This document shows positions 25,101-37,413 of a stretch of 64,000 bases of DNA, piece after piece. The position numbers and the translations under genes were made by a program. The stretch is from Tyto alba (taxonomy: Eukaryota > Chordata > Aves > Strigiformes > Tytonidae): assembly GCF_018691265.1 (NCBI RefSeq), contig NW_024881282.1, positions 52,025,122 to 52,089,121 on the forward strand, given 5' to 3'. Below the pieces are notes generated by a model, which was not told the origin of the DNA, ran no database searches, and worked only from the letters and a program-made list of their open reading frames with translations. The stretch's first letter is position 1. Each line of letters starts with the position of its first letter.

Positions 25101-28100
25101 TGTTGCTACCAGCCATTGGCATCAAGACCATAAGCAACAGCAGCATTTGCTTGCTGGAGGAGCATCAAAATGTGTGGGTTAGAGAAAATATCCATTCTGA
25201 GGACACCCGAGGGCCAGGATAAAGACTGACATTAAAAACAAACAAACAAAACAAAAAACCTTGCAAAACTGAAAATGCATAACTGGTTAAAAGTGAGATA
25301 AAACAAGCTTCAACCAGCCATCCAACTGATGCCATCTCTCTCACAGCAGTGGCTGAAAAGATCACCAGTCCGCAAGAATGTGTTTTGGTCTGTTTTTACG
25401 CCCACACTGGACTTGAAGGCTTTCTTTGCACCTCTCCTGCTGCCTGCGACAGAAAGCAAGCCTCCAGCTCCAGCCATCGCAGCTGTCACTGCAGCACGGT
25501 TGAACAGATCATTCAAAAAAATCAAGTGATTAGTGCTTTAAGCATTCAACTGCAAGTACAGAGATTTGCTGGGATGGTGAGGGTTTTGAGGCTTTTCATT
25601 TGCTTCTATCCATGCATCTGTATAACAAAACTCATTCCAAATTATTCTTTGCTTCGGCTTTTGTTGAATCCCACCCCAAATAGCATCTGAGACAGTGGCA
25701 GTGTTTATTTGGGGACTTGCTGCATGCAGTGCAAGCCTGTTCCCAGGCCTGCCAAAACAACCTCAACAAGCTTGTGAGCTCCAGAAGCTGCTGTTGGCTT
25801 ACACACACATGTCCAGTGAGAACTGCTGGGCAATTAGCTTCCCCAGTCATTCTTTTAATTATGGTGCAGGTTGTGGTTCACTAAAATTGCATACAGTTTG
25901 TTCTATATTACTACAGTTTTCCTCCTTTCAGTCAACGCCTTTCCAGAATGGAACCCCCAGTTGTGCACCATAACAGAACATTATGATTGGGGTTGGGGGC
26001 TTGTTAGATTTTTTTGTTTGTTTTATGGTCAAATTCTAAAACAGTACCTGATGGGATTTTGCTGGTTAGCTCATTGGAAAAACAAAACAAAACAAAAACT
26101 CTCGGTAGCCATGGCAACTTAGAATAGAAATATAAATTTAAAAAGCACACACACTACCTTTTTTTAGCACTTTCAGGTAAAAAATTAATGCATTCTTTCA
26201 GAGGAAGGTAAACACTGCTGACACACCAGTCTGCTCACCAGAACCTGACATCTAGTTTTGTTAGGTCTCCCATGTTAAGGGCCACCATTCCCATTACAGC
26301 TGCCTGCTGAAAGCCTGGGAGAAGGGAAATCATTAGCAAGGTGGAAAGAAAATATGGAACTATGCTATGAAATCTGCGTTTTCAGCCACATAACTCAGCC
26401 AGTGGGGCCCAGTGGTTTATTCCACTCCTTGCAGCAGTGCCAACCCCTCCAGACCATGCCACCCCAAAACACCTGGCTATAGGAGGGACATTGCTGTGGT
26501 GACTACCCACTTGCACAAACTTCTCCAAACTTTACGGTACAGAAGTGAAGTTTAGCAACTACTTGTAGAAGACTGAGAAGGAACTTCTAAGCGAGCCAGT
26601 CATAACAGAAATCTCCATTATCTTGTAAAGAAAAATAAAATTATAAGATCTATTTCAAATCCATTCTTCAAATACCTGCATTTTCTTATCTGTGAAGAAA
26701 TAGTGCTGGCTCCCCCCACAATTTGGTTGGCATTTGTTAATGAGGTTACAGCGCCATCTCCTGGAAGAAAATAACTATCTGGAATTGCTCCTGAAATTTA
26801 ATTTTCATTTACGGTGCTCAAACAGCCAGCTAATACACTAGATTCTGCCATGACAGTGCAACAAGGTGAAGTAACTGAATGGGCAAAACTGTATTAACCT
26901 TTTCTTCCTTAGAAGACATACTGTATATGGTTATTATGAACACTGGGAAATAATGGAGAGGTTGATTTTAGCTATACCCTAACTCATTGAAAGAAATAAT
27001 TTGTGTTTTATTTTTAAGAGACACTGGCAGATTTACAATTATAGAACCAGCACTGGGAGAGCACAGACCTGCTGGAGCAGATCTGGCCATTTGTTGATCA
27101 AAATAGAAATTAAAGGATTTCTGTTTCAAGTCAGAGGGTATAAAAACAAAAGGTCCAAAAGGCCCAAAATGATGAAATTAAAATACCATCACCAAATTAT
27201 TTTAGATTTATGTTTGATTTCTTTACAAAAACATTGAGAAATTAATAGTAATAAAACTACCTTAACATAAAAATGCTCATCAGAATTAACTTAGGCTTTT
27301 TAAAATAAAATATTACTATACGGTTTTATTTAACACTTTGCATTGGAAAAATACCAAAGAATTGTTATTTTTTTCAGGTAACTGAAATAACTTCCACAAA
27401 TGCAATATTGATTGCTTATATCCAGGAGGAACTGTAGCTTCAAAAAACAAAACCACAAAGATTGAAAAAAAAGGAAAACTTACCCATTCTCAGATACACG
27501 TTTATACATAAGCACAGATATTTAGTGGAGATTTTAGTGTGCTAATTTAAGAGCCACTTGAAAGAACAGAACACATTAATCAAAAATTACTAGCAAGCAG
27601 GTATTTTAATCCTGCAGCTATATGTGTTAATACTTCTGGGTACTTTGTTATATTCATGGTGCATTCCAAAAACTCTGTTACATAGCATCAAGAACATACT
27701 TCTTCATCTCGGGTTACTACTGAAGTTATCATGAAGAAACAATAGTTGTTTTCAAGAGTATTAACATTCTTTGTGTCTTACGCCATTGAGTAGGATTGCA
27801 CCCAGGGTGCTTCTTACCACATCCAACTACTATTGTCAGACAACAATGAAAAACACAGCTACAGGATTAAAATACTTCAGTTATTTAAAACAACTTTTCT
27901 TTCAGTAAAAGGTTTCAGGGGTTGATATTTAAAACTCTTTCTGAAAAATGCAAAAAGGAAAAATTATAGTTATTTTTATGATCTAATCAATGTAATATAA
28001 TAGTCTAGGTGCATCATGTCTCCCTCTGAAAAAAATCATATTGTCTGCAGTCATAAACTTCTGTCCAATGGGTTAGTTGGGGCTACAGGAATACCTTGTA

Positions 28101-31100
28101 CACAATGCAGCATCTTGCTTTTGAGCACAAATATAACCTTCAGCACTATGCTGTATTTACCAACACATGATAGGGTACATACTGGTACAGCCAGACAGAA
28201 ACATTTGGATTTTCTTTTAGCAAAGGCCACTGATGAGCAGTGAAGACAGTCTTCACTGAATAGACCAGCTGTAAGAACAATTTATCAAGGGTGCTTCTGA
28301 TGTTGTTCTCAGATACTGTATTTTTAATAACCCTATTTCCACTATTTTGTCAAAGAAATAGCTGACCTGCAAAATGGAGTGCATTAAATATGACAGCTTT
28401 GTAGTCAAACATACTATTCTGCATGCAGACCTCAGATGCTTCCTAGGGCTGCTCCATTTCTGTAACATTAGCTGTGTCAGAAACGAATTCTGGTTTTATT
28501 GCTATAGGCTGAAGACTGGATAAAACTACAGAAAAGTATGCAAGCTTTAATCAAGGCAAGCAAGACTAGGTTTTGTAGTGACATAAAGCAAACATTCACC
28601 CTAAAAGATATCATCTCTTTACAATCCTGAATTAAGTGTGTTGGAACATTTCTCTTGTAAACAAACAGTAAAGGAGCACAGAAACAACACGGTGACATTT
28701 AAGGCTAACGTTGCAAATAAATACTTAAATCTTGTATCATATTTCTTGCCTTTTCAAAGCACTATCCATAGATACTGCTCCTTGATGTGTTCAAGTATTA
28801 GCTGTAGTCTACAACAGTGGCAGGTCACATTCTGAGAAGGGAAGTGGTCTCCTTCAAAGTCAGTTTAAACAGATTGTTAAATAAGTATTTTTTTAAAAAG
28901 CACGAGCACTCTTGATTTCAGATCACATTTATCTACTAGACTGTGTTAAAACTTAACTAAAGGAGCTGAACATAGAGCAGATGTTCTCCCACTTGCTCTT
29001 TACCACTTCCGAAGGCAGGAGGTAGGAGAAACATCTGACTCAATTCCTGTAGAATGTTTTAGCTGATCCTGGGAATTGTGCATTGTGGTTGCTTGCTTTA
29101 CTTCATTAGTTGACATAGCAGCATTTTAAAGTTTCCTTTGTTGGAAATAAATTTAATTTATTGGAATGATTAGAAGTATTAACTCTTAGTTTCAGCTATT
29201 AAATGATGTCAGAGGAATTAATTAAAATTGTATTATTTGATGTGAATTCTCCAAAAGGAGATCAGTGAAGCAAGCCAATTTTTAGGATGAAACTTGCCTT
29301 GAAATGTAATTGTGCACTTACTAAGTAATTACAATTAAAAATACATGCCAAAAGTAAAGCGTATTGCTTCCTTACAGCAAACTGAATAGACCTGCAAATG
29401 AGCATAACTCCACTTTTTCAAGTAAAACAAAGCTCCCTTACATCTACTTACTTACCTATTGCAATGTGAACTGAATGATGCAGTAGACATGACCAGATTT
29501 TTTTCAGTACCTTATTGTCGCCATCTTACAACTGTGTATTTTATTCAGCATCCATTCTACACACAACTATGGGCCCTTACTGCACCTGTGTATCAAGCAT
29601 GTTGCAAAATAGTTCCCAAGTTCTATTCTTCCTGTAGTACAAAATGTATCTTGTTTATATGATGTAGCCAAGCATGTAAAATTGCATCTGAATTGCAACT
29701 GCAGCCTTTGCATTGTTCTTAAACAGGTCTGATTCTCTTCAGTAATTCCTGTAGGTTGCAAGGAGGTTTCAAGGTTTCTCTCGACTGGAAGGTCTGATCC
29801 CACAGACATACAGGATTTTTACCAGGTCTATTTGGTTAGCCATACTATATTTTTTTTGTCCCTGGTACACACCTCAGAACAACAAACAAAAAATATTGTG
29901 ACCAAAGAAAATTAATTATATTCTGGAGAAGGAGGTCAAAGAACACTGCAGAAGTGCCTAAACCTGCCAATGGACCTTTTCCTTTCCCATCCTTACATAT
30001 GTTAAGAGATAAATGGGAAAAAATAAACCCAGTCAGATGCCCAACTGTTCCTGCACTCTTCCCAAACCATCCATCAAATGCATCCTGCCTTAATCAAAGA
30101 GAACTTATCTGACACATAGAATATCTTGATCATAGTGAAGATATGAAAAGCCTTGGAGCAATAAATACCTAATGACACCAGTATTAAGAAAAAAACAGAC
30201 CAACAAATATTAACCATTTGCCAAACAGCAATATAACGTAGATTCACAATCGTACGCAATAGTCTGCCCTTACCTCCTTTGAGCTTTAAATTTCCTGAGC
30301 CAGCCTTGTTCAGCCACCTAACAGACCTGAAAATAAATCATCCATGGACAACCAGAAATTTTTACAATTTCAGAAAAATTCTTTGTCCTTGAACAGCCCT
30401 TGATGATATCCAACTGTTTCAACCTGAATACATCTGTTCAAACCACTGACAAAACATTTTGTCTGTGGACAAGTAACTTCTCCTCATTTTTCCTATAAAA
30501 CTCTACATAGAATGACTGAATGCACGAGGCTGAATGCCACTCAACCAAAACTCCCACTTTAGACTTCTTTCCCGGAAAGATTTAAAGGCAAGGGGGGAAA
30601 GGATGGCTCTGCAGAAATCAAATACCAACACCGCTACAAAACTACAGAATTGGGTTTTTTCCACTTATTTTAAAAAGTTGGGAGTGAAGAACTGAAAAAA
30701 AGTTGCCAACTTCTTAGAAAATAACCTACAACTAAGGTCACTGTGTCTACATACATACTTCTCCAAAAATCAAAACAGGACAATGTATAATCTTCCATGT
30801 CAAACAAATTTTTAATCTTTCCTATCAGCTACCGGGAGATACAAATATTCTACCATTTTATTAGAGCTGAATTCAACCCACTTTATATGCCAAAATTGGT
30901 ACCACAGAAGAAAGCAGTAGAGTTGTGTTTCACTTTGTCAGCCCCCTGCCAAGGTACTCAAATCAACCACCACATCCACCTGCAGCTTCAGTTTCACACT
31001 TCTAATTTTGATGATGAGATGGTTTTTGCAAACAAGTCACAATTCAAACCAGAGATACAGATTTTCAGCCTACACTGTTATGAAAAACAAGAACTCAGTA

Positions 31101-32280
31101 CAACTCAGTCACTTTCATTTAGTATCTTCCTCCTAGTAGAGTCTCATTTGATGATCTTTGGAAAAAAATATGGTAAAGTTTTGGCTTTGAAAAGGAATAG
31201 GGATAATGGGAAATCCAGTTGTTTTCGTTTTTTTGGTTTGTTTTGTTTTTAAAACACTAGCCAATTTTTACCCTTCTGTTGCATGTGGCTGACATTTCAA
31301 AGTCTGCTATCTGTGTGAAGATCAGTAGCTGTGGAGGGAAAACAGTCGAAGTAGCTCCTCCCATACGTTCCATCAGCAGGCAGAATGTAGCTGTTACAAC
31401 ACAAAACACCTTCTTACTGGCAAGCTGGTCTAGAGTTGCAGATCATTTGATACAGTACACACGTTAAGATATTGAGGGGCCACAGAAAAGCTTACATGAA
31501 TCCACATTCCATTAGTTGTGTTGCACATGAAATAAATTGTTTTATTTTGTTCTTAGGTATGTTTTTAAAGAAAGGTGTATTTTTTTTTTTTAATACTCTA
31601 AATTCCAGTGACTTTTAGGTATACTGGATTTTCACTGCAGAGGGGAGTGGTTGAACAGTGAGCTTCCTCAAAAATGGCGTTCAGTTGCATTTAAGCATAG
31701 ATTTCTCCGAGAAATCCTTCCATAAAATGGATACTACATGCAATTCATGAAAGAACTGTCTTCATGCACAACGGAAATGTTGTAGATATGGGAGGTGAAC
31801 CTGAACTATAACCTCAGTAAGGACTGGAGAAAGAAAGTTCTTCTAGAGGATTTAACATTACAATATCAAGAATTCCCAGGAAGGGTGGCATCCAAAGTAA
31901 CAGTAATCAGATGATTAAGAGTCCAATACTTGTTTAGTTGAAGAGAAGAAAGGCTGGAGGTTGAATGGAAACTACAGTCATATGTGAACATTTTTTTTTT
32001 AATCTAGTAATAAAAGAACATTGGGAAAGAGTGAGTTGCAAACTTTTTCTAGTACAGGGATATCCTTACTGCACTGAACCAAGTGACAGATTATTTCCTA
32101 AAGTCTGTAGCAACCGTATAAAACTGCCTCATAATTGTCAGGTAGGAAAAATCCACATATGAAAGAATTTCTTCATAATAAAAGAAAAAATAATGAAAGT
32201 ATAATAAAAAAACTTTCAACTCCTTCAGAATAAAAGTATTTTCATAATTACTATGTACTTTTGTCAAAATACCTCTGGTT

Positions 32281-32368
32281 GGGTTTTTTTGGTTGGTTGG
32301 TTGGTTTCCGTTGTTTTTTTGTTTTGTTTTGGGGTTTTTTTGGTTTGTTTGTTTGTTTGTTTTTTTTT
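32281..32368. repeat. G/T low-complexity tract with GGTT and GTTT repeats
   Basis: Contains GGTT repeats (about 32291-32306) and GTTT repeats (about 32343-32360) between T runs; all purine on this strand is G apart from none to few A. Confidence 0.9.
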
Positions 32369-32764
32369 GAGAAAGCAGCAGGGAATAGAAATTACCTCTT
32401 AAGTTCTGGGATCACAGAAGTTCACAGTTTGCTAATTACTTTTTTTTTTTTTCCTTCTGTATTTCCCATTCTTCAGAAATATGATCAAAGGCAAAACACA
32501 AGAGAAAAGAGAATTATTTTCAGTGAAAATATTCTCACACTTTAGGATTTCATTTTCTCTTTCTCAGTGCTACATTTCAGGTAACATCTGCCTTCCAGCC
32601 AGTATCCACGTGGTTCTCAGAAACACACTCTTATTTCTTCTCTGGTTCTAAACCACAATATACAGGCTAAAATCAACAGAAACCCTTTTGTTTGTTTTTG
32701 GGGGTGGATGACCTTTCTGAAGGCTGTTCTCTCCTCATCAGAGATTATCTGGAAACATTAAAGC

Positions 32765-32880
32765 CTCACAGGCTGGAAAAGAATCTAAAGAAGTCTAACT
32801 CCCTACACCAAGACAAAATTGCCTGATCCTCACAAAAGCACCTCTTGCAGATAACTTCCCTGATTCACCAGCACCGGTCA
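32765..32880. repeat. Possible ancient CR1/L3-like LINE remnant
   Basis: GGCTGGAAAAGAATCTAAAG followed by GTCTAACTCCCTACACCAAG and CAAAATTGCCTGATCCT recalls the conserved tail of old CR1-clade LINEs (ggctggaaggg..., gtccaactccctgc...). The match is weak and partial. It could be chance. Confidence 0.25.
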
Positions 32881-35621
32881 AGGAAGATTAATTTACTTCA
32901 TTATTCTCAACAACTCCTATTTCCTTCTCCTCCCCCAAACTCAGATACAATGAAAAATTATAAATAAATAATGATTTAAAAGTCCAGTTTCAGTGTAAGA
33001 GCTATTACCCTATCCTGAAAAGCTCTTCTAGAGCAGGGGGCAACGCTCACTGTCACACCTGCCTGTTCATGCTCAACAGTGCAGGAAATCTTTCCATCTC
33101 ATGGCAAGGAAGAAACAAGGACAAAAAGAAAGTAATAAACTGACTAGTATTTTTCACTTCTCCAAAACCAATTTTAAGAACAGTAACAACAACAACAAAA
33201 AAGTACTTTTAATCTGAAGTTTAGAGCAACAGGGAAATAAAACCCAGGGGCTGCAGGCTTAACTGTCTGGTATTTGGCAGAAACAGGTGTGATTTCAGCC
33301 AGAATGATCAGGATTAACAAAATAAAAACAAAAACCCCACACGCTTCCAAGGCCACATGTTACTTTGCTTTTAAAGTTATCTTAAGGGGAGGCGAGGAAC
33401 GGGAAGCACCAGTAAATATGAGAAAGGCTGCTAAATCACTACTGCTAGCCAGTCCACCAAAGCACAGTGAACTTGTTCCTAGCATCACTACTGAGTGTAT
33501 GTTAATCCAAATACAATAGCAGCAGACATGGAACTTTTAATTCATATTTCTAATTTCAGTTGATGAAATATTAAAATAATTCTTCATTTGAGAGAAGCAA
33601 TGATGCTTGCATGCATATGTACTGCTTTGTTCACCTCAAAAATACAATCTGGAAGTAGTTCAACTCTTTTTGTCAACTGCTATATTAGATGAAGAAATTC
33701 TATATTTAAAAAAATAAACTTACATGATTGAAGTGCAGCATTCTTAAGGTACTTGTAGTTTGCAATCTGTAATTTTAGAAAAGGCCTCCGCAAGGATGGC
33801 AAGTATTCTCATGGGAAATCAAAGCATTAAGTACTTTTGAGATACAAAAATATTTAAAAGCAAGAATCTACAATGCCAGGCGTGGACAAACATTTCTATA
33901 TTATGTGCCATCTTATTAATTGGTCTCAATTGCCTGGGTGCAAAATGATGAAAAACACTAGAAAAGTTCTAATCATACCAAAAACCTTTAAGAGCAGCCT
34001 TTCAGAATTCTAGTTTTGTTTTAGAGAGAGTAATTTAATATTTTAGTTTCAAATATTTAGCATTTGAAGAACAGCTACAGGTATTCCTGGCATCCTCCTT
34101 AACAGAATTACCTGGCTCTAACTGCACTAAAAGCATAGATGCATCTGATTTACCTAAATACTTGGATATACAGCGAGGAAAACAAAAAAAAAAAACCTTT
34201 CAATCAAGCAATCCAGTAAAAGTCAGGGGAGTTTGAACACCTAACCTGGTTAGATTTTATAAAACTAATAAATAGTTTCAGTAATTACGGTGCAGTTACA
34301 ACCATTATGAATCAGTCTTCCTCGTTCACCAAAATAGCCAACTGCTACTTGGAGAGAACCATACTCTAGGAATTTTTGTAGTTTACAGGGAAGACTTAAT
34401 TCTTGTTTCCACCTGTTTTATCAGTGGTCAAAAGTGAAAATTACTCTCTTGAAAGCAAGCATTCAATATGTAATATAGCTCAACCTTCTCTTCTGTCCTT
34501 AAACTTGCTCCATCATAATGTACTGTAAAATAAAGTGAAGATTATTTGCATCCACCACATTAGGTGTTACGGTACTACATAAACACACACAAATCTTTCA
34601 ACTATGAATACAAGTATTCTGTTTCCTTACCATTGTCACCTACCCCATTTACAAATTTTAGCCTCACATTTCATGTTTATCATACCATTCTCTCACCTAG
34701 CTTTAGGTCTATGAAACATTTTAATGCACTCTGAAAACTTAAAAGTTCTAAGATTAGTTTGACAACTAATTAGCACAACAGATTCTTAATTAGGAGGCCT
34801 GTATACTGCTGGAATTGAAGTAGATGAGTTAAACAGCAAGATAAAATAGACCTAATTCACAGTGCTTTTTCTACCATATGGTTTCTCTCTCGAGTATTCC
34901 CATTCTTTTTCATGACATTTAGATATGTTGGTACATTTAATCTCATTTATTTCTACTTCTAGAAGACAATTGTTACATTAGTATGAAGACTTTGGAGACA
35001 GAGAAAGCTACAATTTCAAAAATTTCTACAGCATTAAAATTGTTACTACTGAATGAGTTAATAGATTTCTTTGTTCGGGTCCTTTTATTAAAGTGAAATG
35101 CACCAATATCTCTCCTGCTTTTCCCAAGCTGCAAGCATATAATGGGAAGAATTTGCCCCCGAACCCCAACGCTGACAGGAAACTGTCTCTGGGGTCATAA
35201 AAATGTAGGTTTGTTTAGTCACGTAGCAGCTAATGCCATGTATGCATGTAACAAGTTTCCAAAATGTCAAACTAGCTAAAAAATAGAAGTTAACTACAGA
35301 AAAATAAAATTCAGATCTAACTAAAAAGAGACAACTAAGCAACTGCATTAACCAAGTAATGACAAGTATCAATTTGAGGAAGTGATTCCTCATCTTCTGC
35401 TATTAAATTCCCAAATCCAGTTCATGGTGCGACTGCCAGCCATCACCTTCTGGTCCACTTTTAGATTACCTCAGCATATTCACAGCAGATTTTTTTTACT
35501 TCTGTATCTGTTTGATTTCTATCCCTCTCATGACCATTCCCTGCTTCCTATCTCATCAGAATACTGCATGACACTTGCAGCACTGCAATCTACTGGTGTA
35601 GAGAATGTGCCAGAAAACATT

Positions 35622-36072
35622 CTGACAGGTTCCAGAAAAGGGCCACAAAGATCATCAGGGGACTGGGATGTCTGTTGTATGAGGAAAGGCTGAGAGAAAT
35701 GGACTTGTTCAGCCTTGAGAAGAGGGGGGCTTAGGGGAGACCTTATCACCATGTGCCAGCATTTAAAGGGTGGCTACAAAGACGATGGAGACTCCCTTTT
35801 TACAAGGGGTCACATGGAAAAGGCGAGGGGTAATGGGTACAAGTTACTCCTGGGGAGATTCTGATTGGACACGAGAGGAAAATTTTTCACAGTGAGAACA
35901 GTCAGCCACTGGAATAATCTCCCCAGGGAAGTGGTGGATTCCCCAACACTGGATACTTTTAAGATTCAGCTGGACAGGGTGCTGGGCCATCTTGTCTGGA
36001 CCGTGCTTTTGCCAAGAAAGGTTGGACCAGATGATCCCTGAGGGCCCTGTCAACCCGGCATTCTATGAGTCT
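35622..36072 (+). mobile_element. CR1 LINE 3' fragment with intact 3' end
   Basis: This is a 5'-truncated CR1 copy. It starts near GACAGGTTCCAGAAAAGGGC, runs through GAGGAAAGGCTGAGAGAAAT, CTTGTTCAGCCTTGAGAAGA and GGTTGGACCAGATGATCCC, and ends with the CR1 terminal ATTCTATGAGTCTGT. It lies about 1.1 kb past the CAND1 stop codon, opposite to the gene. Whether it falls inside a long CAND1 3' UTR is unknown. Confidence 0.93.
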
Positions 36073-36861
36073 GTAAAAATGATGGTCTGGCATTACTTTT
36101 CTAGGTAACACTGTATATTATTGCCTTAACAAAAGCTGTTGAATGAAGAATAGGGGGTAGAAGCCACTGAAGAATCTTCCTTTCATAATTCTATAACAAA
36201 TGCAATGTTGAATCCAGAATTCAGGAGCCACTGAGCAGCTATTGCTGTTCTTTGCTCACTTTACCTCCATCTCATCCTACCACCCTCCGATCTTCCAGTT
36301 TGTCCACCTCAATTGCAGGGGATCCAGCCTTTGGGAATGAAAAACCATGAAAGCTGCAGGAATGGTCATATTTACTGTAAGAGTATGTCTGCAGGGTCAT
36401 ACTACTGGCATTTTTAAAAGCCTAGTGAAGACAACCAACCTTCATTCGTCCCTTCCTGTATGAATGGTCTGTATGTCAAAATACCTGAAAACTGCACTGA
36501 TACAGTAGAAATTATTTTAACTTGTATTACGAATAAACTGCACATGCTGTTTTACAGACAATATATATTTGTAAACTTACTCATGCAAAATTAGTGTGCA
36601 CAACAGGGATTTGTTTCCTAATCCCCACACCTTTATAAATGACATTTATGTCTGCTTTTTTTGAACTGTGCCCAAACCCTCTCTTTAATATAATAAATCT
36701 TACACAGAATTCATCTGCCAGCCAAACCAATTTATGAAGCTGAAACAAAAAAAGAATAAAAAGTGATACAAAAACATGATGCACCTGGATGCTTGCTTCC
36801 CACCTCCCCCCCTTTTTCGTTTACAAGTAGAAAGAGTGAATAAAGAAAAAAAAAAAAATCA
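36073..36861. other. Sequence between CR1 and the proximal CAND1 UTR
   Basis: No gene. It is either distal CAND1 3' UTR (minus strand) or immediate downstream flank. It contains a second minus-strand ATTAAA at 36684-36689. Confidence 0.5.
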
Positions 36862-37188
36862 TGGTCACAAAATTTTGACATTTTAATCCTAAACATTACA
36901 GGGCAAATGGATGTTGGAACCTATTTCCATACACCATGCGTCAACTTTTTAATTCTCAGATGTGGCCAAATCCACTAAAACAAGAGTGGTTAACAAACTC
37001 TGGATTATGGAAGTACATTTCTGGAATAAATGCTAGAAAAGTAACAATGGGAAAAGCCAACTGTCTCCATAAAGGTAAATAAAGTGGAACAATGTGTAGG
37101 TTAGATATTTTTTCTGTTTCTTACTCATAACCTGTCAATTCAGTGCATCATATGGTTCAACTTAATGGTCCTCATTTTGGACAAACAT
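36862..37188 (-). other. CAND1: CAND1 3' UTR, proximal part (end uncertain)
   Basis: The sequence downstream of the TAG stop must be 3' UTR at least initially. The first plausible poly(A) signal on the minus strand is ATTAAA at 36882-36887, followed within about 25 nt by a T-rich tract (A-run on plus at 36846-36858). That would give a UTR of about 325 nt. A second ATTAAA is at 36684-36689. A canonical AATAAA lies at 35084-35089, so a much longer UTR running through the CR1 fragment is also possible. Confidence 0.4.
36882..36887 (-). terminator. Candidate proximal poly(A) signal ATTAAA of CAND1
   Basis: ATTAAA on the minus strand, about 300 nt past the stop codon, with a downstream T-rich element. 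This is the second most common vertebrate poly(A) hexamer. Use is inferred only. Confidence 0.3.
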
Positions 37189-37413
37189 CTAACTAGTGTC
37201 CATTGATTCCAAGTTAGTGGATGATGAATCTTTTTGGATACTTTCAAAGATGGCTGCCAGCTCAGGGTTAGAGCTTATCTGTGACTGGAATTCACTCATT
37301 AATGGACTCTTCTCTGCTTCTGGAATGGTTAGAAGCGCTGCTACTGCTCTCATGGCAGATCGTTTCAGTTCATCTTGCTTCTCAAACTCCTGTTTCACTG
37401 AGTTTGCCTTTAC
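37189..37413 (-). CDS. CAND1: CAND1 exon 15, C-terminus and stop (residues 1157-1230)
   Basis: After TTCCCTAG the exon reads [13 protein letters not shown]... through the C-terminal helices to ...NLESMDTS and a TAG stop at 37189-37191. The last residues match the human C-terminus as I recall it. Confidence 0.98.
   Translation of the reverse strand, partial: VKANSVKQEFEKQDELKRSAMRAVAALLTIPEAEKSPLMSEFQSQISSNPELAAIFESIQKDSSSTNLESMDTS

Larger units (their letters stand above)
21611..35621. other. Intergenic DNA between the two CR1 copies, no gene found
   Basis: About 14 kb of AT-rich sequence with short chance frames only (longest 151 codons at 30797-31252, no recognisable domain). It contains A-rich low-complexity DNA (21656-21741), a two-copy 27-bp tandem duplication (22093-22146), a G/T-only tract (32281-32368) and a homeodomain-motif-rich block near 29.2-29.35 kb. 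Its right end may belong to a long CAND1 3' UTR. Confidence 0.65.

Noticed and set aside
24814..25222. Overlapping open frames of 110 and 130 codons on opposite strands
   Set aside because: Mutually overlapping, no homologous domain recognised. Considered as a retroviral remnant but no pol or gag motif is visible.
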